In this document: piece by piece, positions 53,287 through 61,927 of the stretch
Numbering within the stretch: the stretch's first letter is position 1
Layout: every line of letters begins with the position of its first letter
From: an uncultured Aquabacterium sp.
Lineage (GTDB): Bacteria; Pseudomonadota; Gammaproteobacteria; Burkholderiales; Burkholderiaceae_C
DNA length: 64,000 bases
Reading direction: 5' to 3'
NCBI RefSeq assembly: GCF_947366995.1
Contig: NZ_CANBCC010000004.1
Span: 1 to 64,000 of the forward strand
Translations under genes and position numbers: made by a program
Notes under the pieces: model-generated
Databases searched by the model: none
What the model saw: the letters and a program-made list of their open reading frames with translations, nothing else
Told to the model about the DNA's origin: nothing

Positions 53287-54543
53287 ATGCGTTCCATCGT
53301 CTGGCTTCTGCTGCTGGCCGTCGTGGCCGTGGTCGGGGCCACCGCCCTCGGCGCCAATGACGGCCTCGTCACCCTCTACTGGATGGGCTGGCGCGCCGAC
53401 CTCTCGCTCAACCTCTTCCTGATCAGCCTGATCCTGATCTACCTGGCCGTGTACTCGCTGATCCGCGGGCTCGACGGCCTGCTGGACCTGCCGCAGCGCG
53501 CCCGACGCTGGCGCCTGAACCAGCGCGACCGCCTGGCCCAGGCGGCCCTGCGTGAAGGGCTGGCGCTGTACATGGCCGGCCGCTACAGCCGCGCCCACCG
53601 CGCCTGCCAGAAGGCGATCGCCATCCAGGCCGACACACCCGAACTGGCGCTCGATGCCGAGTTCACGGCCCTGGCCCACCTGCTGTCGGCTGGCAGCCTG
53701 CACCGCCTGCAGGACCGCCCGCGCCGCGACGAGCAGTTGCGTCGCGCCATCGAGCTCTCGCAGCTGACGCGCAAGCCGCGCCCGACCGAAGAGGGCGCAC
53801 GCCTGATGGCCGCCGAATGCGCGCTGGAAGACCGCGACGCCCCCAAGGCCCTGCGCGATCTGGCCGAATTGCCGCCCGGCGTGGCACGCCGCACCCAGGC
53901 CCTGCGTCTCAAGCTCCAGGCTGCCCGGCTGGCCCGCCAGCCCGTCGAGGCGCTGCGCACCGCCCGCCTGCTGGCCAAGCACCAGGGCTTCACACCGGTT
54001 GCCGCCGAAGGCCTGCTGCGCACACTGGCCACCGAGACACTCGATTCGGCCCGCGACGCCGACCAGCTCCGCAACGTGTGGTCGCACCTCGACCCCGCTG
54101 ACCGGCGCGACGCCATGGTGGTGGCGCACGCCGCACGGCGCATGGCCTCGCTCGGCGCCCCGGCCGATGCCCGTCAGTGGCTGGCCCCGCTGTGGGACCG
54201 CCTGCCCGAGCAATCGCCCGAGGCCGTCGACGCGCTGACCCAGGCGCTGGGCGACAGCCTGATCGGCCTGGAAGCCGAGTGGCTGCCACGCCTGGATGCC
54301 TACACGCAGATGGCCCTGCGCCATCCGGGCCTGGCGCTGGTGCTGGGCCTGGCGTTGTCGGAACGACAGCTGTGGGGCAAGGCGCGCGGCATGCTGATGT
54401 CGGCGGCCAATGACCAGGCGCTGGACACCGAGCGGCGCCGCACGGCCTGGGCCGCGTTGGGCCAGCTTGCCGAACGCGAACACCGCGACGACGAAGCCGC
54501 TCGCTTCTACCGTCGGGCCGCGCTGCCCGGCGAACGTGACTGA
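53287..54543 (+). CDS. hemY: Heme biosynthesis protein HemY
   Basis: A 418-residue inner-membrane protein: two N-terminal helices (about 3-20 and 40-60), then a HemY_N domain and tetratricopeptide-like helices. This is the proteobacterial HemY, not the Bacillus protoporphyrinogen oxidase. It closes the hem operon and is followed by a strong hairpin. Confidence 0.92.
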   Translation: MRSIVWLLLLAVVAVVGATALGANDGLVTLYWMGWRADLSLNLFLISLILIYLAVYSLIRGLDGLLDLPQRARRWRLNQRDRLAQAALREGLALYMAGRYSRAHRACQKAIAIQADTPELALDAEFTALAHLLSAGSLHRLQDRPRRDEQLRRAIELSQLTRKPRPTEEGARLMAAECALEDRDAPKALRDLAELPPGVARRTQALRLKLQAARLARQPVEALRTARLLAKHQGFTPVAAEGLLRTLATETLDSARDADQLRNVWSHLDPADRRDAMVVAHAARRMASLGAPADARQWLAPLWDRLPEQSPEAVDALTQALGDSLIGLEAEWLPRLDAYTQMALRHPGLALVLGLALSERQLWGKARGMLMSAANDQALDTERRRTAWAALGQLAEREHRDDEAARFYRRAALPGERD

Positions 54544-54545
54544 CC

Positions 54546-54585
54546 CGCCGCGGCGGTGTGGCGCCCACCACACTGTGCCGCGGCG
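54546..54585 (+). terminator. Long GC hairpin after hemY
   Basis: A 9-bp outer stem (CGCCGCGGC with GCCGCGGCG) encloses a 6-bp inner stem (GTGTGG with CCACAC). It begins 3 bases after the hemY stop. No T-run follows directly; a small GCAC-A5-GTGC hairpin and TTTT come next. It probably ends or stabilises the hem transcript. Confidence 0.5.
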
Positions 54586-54606
54586 ACGCACAAAAAGTGC
54601 ACCGTT

Positions 54607-54636
54607 TTGACGGCAGGGCCGAAAACATGCTATAGT
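54607..54636 (+). promoter_or_regulatory. tRNA-Arg promoter
   Basis: TTGACG (54607-54612), an 18-base spacer and TATAGT (54631-54636) lie just ahead of the first tRNA; predicted start near 54643. Confidence 0.75.
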
Positions 54637-54647
54637 TTCACTTCTCG

Positions 54648-54724
54648 GCGGCTGTAGCTCAGTTGGATAGAGTACTTGGCTACGAACCAAGGGGTCGTGG
54701 GTTCGAATCCTGCCAGCCGCACCA
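54648..54724 (+). tRNA. tRNA-Arg (anticodon ACG), copy 1
   Basis: 77 nt, with CCA encoded. Acceptor GCGGCTG pairs with CAGCCGC; the anticodon stem CTTGG/CCAAG encloses CTACGAA, giving anticodon ACG; the T-loop is TTCGAAT. A34 is normally deaminated to inosine by TadA to read CGN codons. Confidence 0.97.
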
Positions 54725-54755
54725 GTTTCATCACTGGTAGCCGAGAACATTTTTA

Positions 54756-54832
54756 GCGGCTGTAGCTCAGTTGGATAGAGTACTTGGCTACGAACCAAGG
54801 GGTCGTGGGTTCGAATCCTGCCAGCCGCACCA
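54756..54832 (+). tRNA. tRNA-Arg (anticodon ACG), copy 2
   Basis: Identical over all 77 nt to the first copy, 31 nt downstream. The same promoter and terminator serve both, so they are one transcript. Identity of the copies points to recent duplication or gene conversion. Confidence 0.97.
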
Positions 54833-54854
54833 AGCACATTGCGTTGTGCGCCAG

Positions 54855-54894
54855 AAGGTCAGATGTCTCAAGGCATCTGACCTTTTGTGTTTTT
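54855..54894 (+). terminator. Terminator of the tRNA-Arg pair
   Basis: A perfect 11-bp stem (AAGGTCAGATG with CATCTGACCTT, 8-base loop) followed by TTGTGTTTTT, 22 bases after the second tRNA. Confidence 0.88.
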
Positions 54895-55022
54895 GCCTCC
54901 GCTTTCTTCGCGCCGAGGCCCCCTCCAGATGACACGCAGCGCGTATGCTGTCGGGCATTCAACCCAGGGCCGGCACGCACCGGCCCGGCTGCGCAGCGCG
55001 CAGGTCACCGGAGACAAAGCCC

Positions 55023-55865
55023 ATGCCCTCTCACCCCGCCTCCTGCTCGCCATGGCGGCGCCCCCTGCTCTCCGCAGCAATGCTGCTCGCCCTCATCGGC
55101 ACGGCCTCTGCGCAGGACAGCACCCGCAGCGACTGGCTGCGCAATCCGGCCATGGGCAACTACAAGGCCTACGCCGAGTTCAAGATGGGGCACTACGCCG
55201 AGGCCCGCCATGTGTGGGAGACGCTGACCGAGGTAGGCAACGGCGACGCGCTGTTCAACCTGGGCGTGCTGGCCGAAGACGGACTGGGCGAGCCGCGTGA
55301 TCTGCCCAAGGCCGAAACCCTCTACACCGCCGCGGCGCGGGCTGGCAACTTCAAGGCCCAGTACCGACTGGGCCTGCTCTACAGCACCGGCGAGACACTG
55401 CCGCGAGACCTGGCCCGGGCGCGGCTCTATCTCGGCATGGCGGCACAGGCCGGTGACGCGGACGCGCGCGCCCGCCTGGCCGCACTCGATCAGCCCGACC
55501 AGGCTCTGAGCCCGTATCAGCAGGCTGAATCGCTGTCGGCCGGGGGCCGCCACACCGAGGCCGCCACGCTGTATGCGCGCCTGGCGGACCAGGGTGACCG
55601 CAGCGCGCAGACCCGCCTGGCCTGGATGTACGAGGCCGGCCGTGGCGTGCCGCGCGACCTGGCCGAAGCGGCACGTCGCTTTCGTCTGGCGGCCGATGCC
55701 GGCGAGGCCGAGGCCCAGTACGCGCTGGCCGTGATGCACCGCACCGGCGTGGGTCAGGACAAGGATCTGCCGGCCAGCCTGCACTGGCTGAAGAAGGCGG
55801 CTGCACAAGGCTACCCTGCGGCGTTGGCCGCCCTCCAATCGGGCAGCGCCGCCGGCCTGTATTGA
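55023..55865 (+). CDS. Secreted Sel1-repeat protein
   Basis: A 280-residue protein with a signal peptide (hydrophobic core about 15-30, likely cleavage after ASA at about 34). Several Sel1/TPR-like repeats follow, for example ALFNLGVLAEDGLGEPRDLPKA, AQYRLGLLYSTGETLPRDLARA, AQTRLAWMYEAGRGVPRDLAEA and AQYALAVMHRTGVGQDKDLPAS. Sel1 repeats bind protein partners, often in the periplasm. The ATG at 55023 is used, where the signal peptide begins. Confidence 0.88.
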   Translation: MPSHPASCSPWRRPLLSAAMLLALIGTASAQDSTRSDWLRNPAMGNYKAYAEFKMGHYAEARHVWETLTEVGNGDALFNLGVLAEDGLGEPRDLPKAETLYTAAARAGNFKAQYRLGLLYSTGETLPRDLARARLYLGMAAQAGDADARARLAALDQPDQALSPYQQAESLSAGGRHTEAATLYARLADQGDRSAQTRLAWMYEAGRGVPRDLAEAARRFRLAADAGEAEAQYALAVMHRTGVGQDKDLPASLHWLKKAAAQGYPAALAALQSGSAAGLY

Positions 55866-55883
55866 GGGCCGGCCCGCGCAGGC

Positions 55884-56579
55884 TCAGACCGGCGGCTGGC
55901 TGAGCCTGCGTCGCGTCCACCACAGCAGGGTGGCCACGCCGGCGAACACCGCGGCCAGGCTGGCCCAAGCGCCGGGTCCCGGCTCGCGCCACACCGCGAC
56001 CACACGGTCCATGAACAGCGACATCCCGACCGTGCCGGGCAGCAGGCCGAGAAAGCTGCCGAGCACGTAATCACGCAGTCGAACGCCCAGCGCACCGGCC
56101 GCCACATTCACCACCAGAAACGGCGCCACCGGCAAGGCGCGGACCACCGCCACCGTCCACAGACCGCGCCGGTGCAAGTGCGCCGACAGCAGCGCCAGCC
56201 GCCCGCCCGCCGCCCGGTCGATCAGCGCCGGGCCGCTCCAGCGTCCCACCGCCCAGGCGACGACCGCCCCCGCCAGCATCCCCGCCATCGCGTAGGCCAT
56301 GCCGGGCCACGGCCCGAACACCAGCACCCCCGCGGCAATCAGTGCGGCCACGGGCACCGCCAGGAACACGGCCAGCACGTAGCCGCCGATCACGGCCAGG
56401 GAGCCGAACGGGGTCTTCAGCAACGTGCGTCCGGCCTCGGACAAGGCCGGCAGACTCAGCAGCGCCCTGGCCTGCGGCTGCTGCCACAGCCAGACGAGGC
56501 CCACGCCCACCAGCGCGTAAGCCGCAATGAATAGAAAGCGCGTCCGTCGCAACGGAGGCACAGACAGCGAGGAAAGCAC
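55884..56579 (-). CDS. VTT-domain (TVP38/TMEM64, DedA-like) membrane protein
   Basis: A 231-residue polytopic membrane protein. Helices lie near 15-32 and 55-85, with the VTT core (GSLAVIGGYVLAVFLAVPVA, FGPWPGMAYAMAGMLAGA, VVRALPVAPFLVVNVAAGA, GLLPGTVGMSLF). The GTG at 56579 is chosen because GGAG lies 7 bases upstream; the only upstream ATG in frame adds 64 Arg/Gly-rich residues. Family members affect lipid transport or membrane homeostasis. It lies 145 bases downstream of the LOV kinase on the same strand. Confidence 0.88.
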   Translation of the reverse strand: MLSSLSVPPLRRTRFLFIAAYALVGVGLVWLWQQPQARALLSLPALSEAGRTLLKTPFGSLAVIGGYVLAVFLAVPVAALIAAGVLVFGPWPGMAYAMAGMLAGAVVAWAVGRWSGPALIDRAAGGRLALLSAHLHRRGLWTVAVVRALPVAPFLVVNVAAGALGVRLRDYVLGSFLGLLPGTVGMSLFMDRVVAVWREPGPGAWASLAAVFAGVATLLWWTRRRLSQPPV

Positions 56580-56724
56580 GGACGGTCTCCAGGCGCGGCG
56601 GCCCCATCGCCGCGCGCGCAGAGCGATGCTGCCCCGGCCCTCCGCACCCGGCCATGCGGGGATGCCCCCGAACAAGGCCGCAGCCCCCGCGCTTCGGGGA
56701 TGCCCGCATCCCGCACGCCACACC

Positions 56725-59505
56725 TCAGGCCATGGCCGCCTCGGACTCGCCTTGCTGCGCCACAGGCGCACCGCTCACCACCGGCAACCACAGCACCACC
56801 GTGGTCCCCGCACCGTGCTCGCTGGTCAGCATCACCTGTCCACCGTGCAGCTCGATGATCTCCTTCACGATGGTCATGCCCAGGCCGGTGCCCGGGATGT
56901 TGCCCGAGGTGTCGGCGCGGAAGAAGCGCTCGAACACCCGCTCGAGCTGGTCGGGCGTCATGCCGAGCCCGTGGTCGGTGACCTGGATGCCGACTTCGCC
57001 CTGCACCCCTTGCAGCCCCTGCGACCGCCACAGCAGCGACAGCTCGATGGCGCCGCCCCCCGGGGAGTACTTGTAGGCGTTGGACAGCACGTTGGTCAGC
57101 GCCAGCGACAGCTTCTCCCGGTCGACGTCGACGACGATGGCCTCCTCGGGCAGGTGGTAGTCCACCTTGCGGGGGTCGTTGTGCACCAGCAGGCCCGACA
57201 GCGTGGCCTCGATCAGCGGCTGCAGCACCTGGCGCTCGCGCTTGAAGTCCTTGCCCCGGCGCGACTCGATGCGGGCCAGGTCCAGCAACTCGTTGACAAG
57301 GTTGATGAGCACCTGCGCCTGCCGGTGGATGGTCGACAGCATGTCGTTGCGGCGCTCGTCGCTGAACTGGCGCTTGAGCAGCAGTTCGGTGAAGCCGAAG
57401 ATGCTGGCCATCGGGGTGCGCAGTTCGTGTGCGGCCATCGACAGGAACTCGCTCTTCATGCGGTCCACCTCCCGCTCGTGCGTGACATCGCGGAAGTACA
57501 TGACGGTCTCGTTGTCCTGCCCGCCGTGTCGAACGCGGCGCGTGAGCGTGCGAGCACACGGTGTGTGCAGGTGCAGCAACTCGCGCGGGCCGAACTGGCG
57601 GGCATCGCCCTCCGGCCCCTGCCCTTCGACCGACACCACGGCATCCGTCTCGACCCACTGACAACGCGCCATCAACTGCTCTTCCAGCGCCTCGATCGAC
57701 TGCCCGACCAGATCGGCCGCCAGCAAGCCGGTCATGCGCTCGAAGGCCGGGTTCACGATGCTGACCTCGCCCCGCTTGTCCAGCACCACAAAGCCATCGG
57801 GGCTCAGATCGAACACGGCGTTGAGCCGCTCGGTGCGCAGTTGCAGCACCTGCTCGGCCGCGATGCGATCGGTGATGTCCGACTGCACGCCAACGTAATG
57901 CGTCAGCGCGCCCTCGGCATTGAGCACCGGCGAGATGGCCAGCTCGTTGTAGAACAGGCTGCCATCCTTGCGGTAGTTGCGCACCACGACCTGGCAGGGC
58001 CGGCCCTCACGGATGGCCTCCCGCATGGCCTCCACGCCGGGCTGGTTGCGGTCATGCCGCTGCAGCAGGCTGCAGTTCAGGCCCAGCACCTCATGGGCCT
58101 CGTAGCCCGTGATCTTCTCGAACGCCGCGTTCACGTAGATGACCGGGTGGTTGGGCAAGGTCATCGACGCGATCACCACGCCATCGGCCGACGAGGCCAG
58201 CGCACGGTCACGCAGGATGAGCTCCTGCTCGGCCCACTTCGCGTCGGTGGTGTCGCGCACGATGAAGGTCTGGATGCGCTCGCCGTCCAGCGTGGCCCGG
58301 CTCGCCGACACCGCCACCGGAAAGGCCGTGCCCTCGTTGCGCAGCCCCGTGGTCTCGCAGCCGATCACGCGGTTGGAGAAACCGTGGTTGGCAAACCAGT
58401 CGTCCAGACCGTCCGGCGACAGGGCGGGCAGCACGCTGTCGATCGGCTGGCCCACGAGCACGTCGGGCGGCCGGCCGAAGATGCTGGTGGTGGCCTGATT
58501 GCACCAGCGGACCAGCCCCTGGCCATCGACCATCACGATGGCATCGGCCGCCGTGTCCATGACCGCCTGGTTGCGCGACTGTGTGCGCTCCAACTCCGCC
58601 GACATCTCGCTCGCCATGCGGGCCGCGCGCCTGCGCGTGGAGATGAGCATCAGGTAAACATGCAGCGCCGTGAGCGTGCAGACCAGCCCGAACGCGGCCG
58701 CCGCCCACACGCTGGCGTAGCGCATCAGGCCCTGCCACCACCCACGCGCCTGTTCGTGGCCCTGCAACGTGAGAGTCAGGCGCTCACCAGCCAGCATGAT
58801 GCCGACGTCACGGTGCCAGCGGGTGAGTGCGGCCTCGTCGAGCGCGGGCGCCGCGGGCAAGCGCGCCCCCTCATGCAGCGGCACAGGTACCTTGCCGAAC
58901 AGCCGCGCCCACAGCAGCCAGTCGCCGCGAGACAGGGCCGCGGGCAGCAGATCGGCGTCGTTCAGCAGCGCCACGACCCAGCCTCGCGAAGCGGGCAGCG
59001 CCCGTGCCATGAAGCGGTTCTCGCTCGCCGCCCCGGTGGCTGGCGGACACAAGGTGGTGGCACCGACCTCCACGTGCACCAGGCAGGACGCCAGCGCCTC
59101 GCTGTCGGCCGGGGTGTAGCCCCCCAGTCGGCTCAAGGCCGCGGGCGATGCGGCCTCGCCATTCACGCGCAGGATCCGGGCGGCGGGCCAGCTGGCAGAT
59201 GCCATCCCGCGGTCATTGGCGCCGAACAAGGCCGCTGCCTGCTCCAGCGTCATCACACGCTGCATCAACCGATCCTGCAGCAACATCTGCAGCCGCACCG
59301 CATCGGCGTCGAACTCGTGTCGGGTGCGCTCGGCCTCGATGCGCCACACGGTGAAGACCATGGCCGAGGTCAGCAGCACCCCGATGGCCCCGATGAGCGT
59401 CAGCGCATGCCCCAAGGGAATCCGCCCGGTCAGGCGCTCCAGCGCCGAGATGAGCCGCTCGAGGGTGGCGGGAAGCTCCACAGCATCGCGACGGTGGTTC
59501 ATCAT
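56725..59505 (-). CDS. Membrane sensor histidine kinase with PAS-LOV-PAS domains
   Basis: A 926-residue kinase. Helices at about 33-55 and 266-288 bracket a periplasmic domain. Then PAS (about 311-420), a LOV-type PAS (about 432-548), a third PAS (557-680), HisKA with His693 in AAHELRTP, and HATPase (NVLSNAYKYSPGG, DHGLGM, GTGLGMTIV). The LOV domain has the GVVIASMTLPNHPVIYVN start and GLNCSLLQ with Cys478 at the photo-adduct position (codon 58072-58074). It also keeps FMN-contact residues Asn477, Gln482, Asn510 (NYRKDG), Asn520 (YNEL) and Gln541 (VGVQSDIT). Arg and Phe of the canonical NCRFLQ are Ser and Leu. AGGAG precedes the ATG at 59505. It follows a CheY-like gene on the same strand. 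Blue-light sensing is likely by family, unproven. Confidence 0.9.
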   Translation of the reverse strand: MMNHRRDAVELPATLERLISALERLTGRIPLGHALTLIGAIGVLLTSAMVFTVWRIEAERTRHEFDADAVRLQMLLQDRLMQRVMTLEQAAALFGANDRGMASASWPAARILRVNGEAASPAALSRLGGYTPADSEALASCLVHVEVGATTLCPPATGAASENRFMARALPASRGWVVALLNDADLLPAALSRGDWLLWARLFGKVPVPLHEGARLPAAPALDEAALTRWHRDVGIMLAGERLTLTLQGHEQARGWWQGLMRYASVWAAAAFGLVCTLTALHVYLMLISTRRRAARMASEMSAELERTQSRNQAVMDTAADAIVMVDGQGLVRWCNQATTSIFGRPPDVLVGQPIDSVLPALSPDGLDDWFANHGFSNRVIGCETTGLRNEGTAFPVAVSASRATLDGERIQTFIVRDTTDAKWAEQELILRDRALASSADGVVIASMTLPNHPVIYVNAAFEKITGYEAHEVLGLNCSLLQRHDRNQPGVEAMREAIREGRPCQVVVRNYRKDGSLFYNELAISPVLNAEGALTHYVGVQSDITDRIAAEQVLQLRTERLNAVFDLSPDGFVVLDKRGEVSIVNPAFERMTGLLAADLVGQSIEALEEQLMARCQWVETDAVVSVEGQGPEGDARQFGPRELLHLHTPCARTLTRRVRHGGQDNETVMYFRDVTHEREVDRMKSEFLSMAAHELRTPMASIFGFTELLLKRQFSDERRNDMLSTIHRQAQVLINLVNELLDLARIESRRGKDFKRERQVLQPLIEATLSGLLVHNDPRKVDYHLPEEAIVVDVDREKLSLALTNVLSNAYKYSPGGGAIELSLLWRSQGLQGVQGEVGIQVTDHGLGMTPDQLERVFERFFRADTSGNIPGTGLGMTIVKEIIELHGGQVMLTSEHGAGTTVVLWLPVVSGAPVAQQGESEAAMA

Positions 59506-59573
59506 GGCCTCACTCCTTGCGCCCACGAGGGGGCCGACGCGGGGCGACTGGCACCCCCGGTGCAGGGCTGCCC

Positions 59574-59951
59574 TCAGGCGACGGTCGAGACCATGGCTTC
59601 CACGCGCTCGATCAGCTCCAGCGGGCTGAACGGCTTGACCAGGTAGGCGTCGGCACCAGCGGCCTCGCCAGCGGCAAGGTCCGTCGCCTGACCCCGCGCC
59701 GTCAGCATCACCACCTGGATGGCCTTCAGTTCGGGATCCTGCTTGATGCGGGCGCACACCTGGTAGCCGTCCAGCAGGCCCGGCATCATCACGTCCAGCA
59801 GCATCACCGTGGGCCGGATGGCGCGGGCCATGGCCAGACCGGACTCGCCGTCGTGGGCCTCGTGGATCTCGAAATCGCCGAACTCCAGCGTCATGCGGAT
59901 CAGCTTGCGGATGTCGGCCTGGTCTTCAACAATCAGGATGCGGTGGGCCAT
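59574..59951 (-). CDS. CheY-like single-domain response regulator
   Basis: A 125-residue stand-alone receiver: acidic pair in VEDQAD, phospho-Asp53 in LLDVMMPG, Thr in LTARG and Lys in LVKPFSP are intact. It has no output domain. It lies 68 bases before the LOV kinase and 10 bases after the pseudo-kinase gene, so it is a likely phosphate target of the LOV kinase. Confidence 0.92.
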   Translation of the reverse strand: MAHRILIVEDQADIRKLIRMTLEFGDFEIHEAHDGESGLAMARAIRPTVMLLDVMMPGLLDGYQVCARIKQDPELKAIQVVMLTARGQATDLAAGEAAGADAYLVKPFSPLELIERVEAMVSTVA

Positions 59952-59961
59952 GTCTGTCTCC

Positions 59962-61050
59962 TCAGGTGACTTTCTTGCTCATGCTGCGGGCCAGCAGCTG
60001 CGACATGTCGCGCGCATAGCGCTGAGCCTGCTCCACGGACAGTTGGGCGTCCTGCGTGGCGGGGGCCCCCGCCGGGATCTCGAGCACGAAGTCGACGCCA
60101 TCGAAGTCGTCCTCGATGCGTACCGAGCCGCCGTGCTGTTCCAGGATGCGTTGACTCAGCGCCAGGCCGATACCTTGCCGTGCCACGGGTTTGGGTGAGT
60201 CGCCCACCCCGAAGGGCACATAGGCCTTGCGGCGCTCGTGGTTGGACACGAACAGGCCCTGGTTACGGGCGCGCACCATCACGCGCGTGCCCACGGCCTG
60301 CACCGACAGGTCGATGAGCCCGCCCGGCTGCGCGCTGCGGATGGACTGCTCCAGGTACTCGGACATGGCCTTGCCCAGCCAGTGCACGCTGCCATAGACC
60401 GGGGGCAACTCCCCATCGATGCCGTTGACGGCCACGGTCACATTGCGGGCGTCGGCCAGGTACATCACCTCGTCCAGCGCCTTGCGCAGCAGATCGGGCA
60501 GCAGGATGCGCTCGTCGCGCTGGATGGCACTCTCGCCGAAGACGCTGACCAGATCGTGCAGCTTGCCCAGCTTGCCCGACAGCGCAGAGGCCTCTTCGGC
60601 CAGCGCCTGCAGTTCGGGCGCGATGCCCGGGCGGGCCAGAATCTGGCCGATGGCCGGCAGCTTGCCCGCCAGCAATTCGATCGGGCGGGCCATTTCGGCG
60701 TCGATGTAGCCGATCAGGTTCTCGAGCGCGTGCGAATACCAGCGCTCCTCCGACACGTTGTTGAGCACCACCATCAGGTCGTTGCCCACCGGCGCGTTGA
60801 TCACCACCGCGCGGATCGTGTCGGGGTTCACCTCCTGCGTGGTCAGCTCGAACTGGAAAGGCAGGGTCAGCATGTTCTGCCCAGCCGCCTTGACGGTGCG
60901 CTCGGCCACCGGGTCCATCATCGGCTGGCCCAGCATCACCGGCGTCATCTGCACCGCGGCCTTGTTGGCATAACGCACCACCCCGTTGCGCTGCACCCAG
61001 ACCACGCCACTCTTGACCTGGTCAAACAACATCCGGAAAGCGTCGTTCAT
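59962..61050 (-). CDS. Degenerate PAS-histidine-kinase-like protein
   Basis: A 362-residue protein: PAS (about 5-100), a two-helix DHp-like region (about 103-170) and an HATPase-like domain (about 180-328). In the DHp region, IDAEMARPI aligns with the usual SHELRTPL, putting Ala118 where the phospho-His should be. In the ATPase part, the N-box Asn is Gln (EYLEQSI) and the G1 Asp is Asn (ARNQG); only the G2 box GIGLALSQRILEQHGG is well kept. It should neither autophosphorylate nor bind ATP normally. It may act as a scaffold or allosteric partner. It is 21 bases after the MerR-receiver gene and 10 bases before the CheY-like gene. Confidence 0.85.
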   Translation of the reverse strand: MNDAFRMLFDQVKSGVVWVQRNGVVRYANKAAVQMTPVMLGQPMMDPVAERTVKAAGQNMLTLPFQFELTTQEVNPDTIRAVVINAPVGNDLMVVLNNVSEERWYSHALENLIGYIDAEMARPIELLAGKLPAIGQILARPGIAPELQALAEEASALSGKLGKLHDLVSVFGESAIQRDERILLPDLLRKALDEVMYLADARNVTVAVNGIDGELPPVYGSVHWLGKAMSEYLEQSIRSAQPGGLIDLSVQAVGTRVMVRARNQGLFVSNHERRKAYVPFGVGDSPKPVARQGIGLALSQRILEQHGGSVRIEDDFDGVDFVLEIPAGAPATQDAQLSVEQAQRYARDMSQLLARSMSKKVT

Positions 61051-61071
61051 GGTGATCCCCTTCTGGCGCCT

Positions 61072-61755
61072 TCAACTGACACGCTGGCCCAGCAACTGAC
61101 GCCCGACCCGCACGGCAATCGCCTCGGGCGACACCGGCAGATGAATCAGCTCGGCAGCGGCGGGCAACCCTCCACGGCGGGCGATCTCATGGTCGCTGGC
61201 CGCACTCAGCACCAGCACGCGCATGCCGGCCAGTGACTCGCACCGCTCCAGCGTCCGCAGCATCGCCATGCCATCCATCCCGGGCAATTCCAGGTTGGTC
61301 ACCAGCAGGTCGGGCGCACGCTGGCCGATCTGCAGCAGGGCCAGGTAGCCGGTTTCAGCCATCCGCATGGTCACCGAGGGCCCGAACGGCTGCACCGCGG
61401 CTTCACAGCGTGCCTGCCACTGCGGGTCATCGGCCACCAGCAGCACGTCCAGTGGCCGGGTGCCCTGCACGGCATCGCGCGGCCGCGGGGGCTGTGGCTG
61501 CATCTCGGGCACCGCAGCCAGGGCCCGGGCGCGCTCGTCCGCGCGCGGAGGCTCCCCGCCCAGCCCCGTGCTCAAGGCCAGCGCCTCGACCGCGTTGTAC
61601 GGAATGCGTCGGTGCCCCCCGGGCGTGCGAGCCGCCGGCAGGATGTCGGCCTCGACCCACAGCTGCACGGTGCGCAGCGAGACGCCCAGGCGCAGGGCGG
61701 CCTCGCGGGTGGTCAGCATGCGGGCCGCGGGGCCCAGAGGGATCACGTGGGACAT
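61072..61755 (-). CDS. MerR-type HTH protein with pseudo-receiver domain
   Basis: A 227-residue regulator. Residues 12-62 form a MerR/excisionase-type winged HTH (LTTREAALRLGVSLRTVQLW, then TPGGHRRI). A Pro/Arg-rich linker (65-100) leads to a receiver-fold domain (about 102-225). The acidic pair DD109-110 is kept, but the phospho-Asp is Asn154 (LLVTNLELPGMDG, codon 61294-61296) and the conserved Lys is Leu206 (IHLPVSP). Thus phosphorylation should not control it. The ATG at 61755 has AAGG 7 bases upstream; longer starts reach 61812 or further. It is the first gene of the four-gene signalling run and is divergent from greB. Confidence 0.85.
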   Translation of the reverse strand: MSHVIPLGPAARMLTTREAALRLGVSLRTVQLWVEADILPAARTPGGHRRIPYNAVEALALSTGLGGEPPRADERARALAAVPEMQPQPPRPRDAVQGTRPLDVLLVADDPQWQARCEAAVQPFGPSVTMRMAETGYLALLQIGQRAPDLLVTNLELPGMDGMAMLRTLERCESLAGMRVLVLSAASDHEIARRGGLPAAAELIHLPVSPEAIAVRVGRQLLGQRVS

Positions 61756-61927
61756 GGGACAAACCTTTTTGTCGCGCCAGTTGGTGGTCTCAACCATGTT
61801 GTCGGCAGACATTTCAGTTTTTCGAGTTCCCAGGTCCCTTCGGAGGTCGCCCCGTGCACGAAACACCCCCGGTGCGTGCAGAAGTCGCATTTGGCGCGCT
61901 CCGGCGGATTGGGCACAATCGCGTCCC

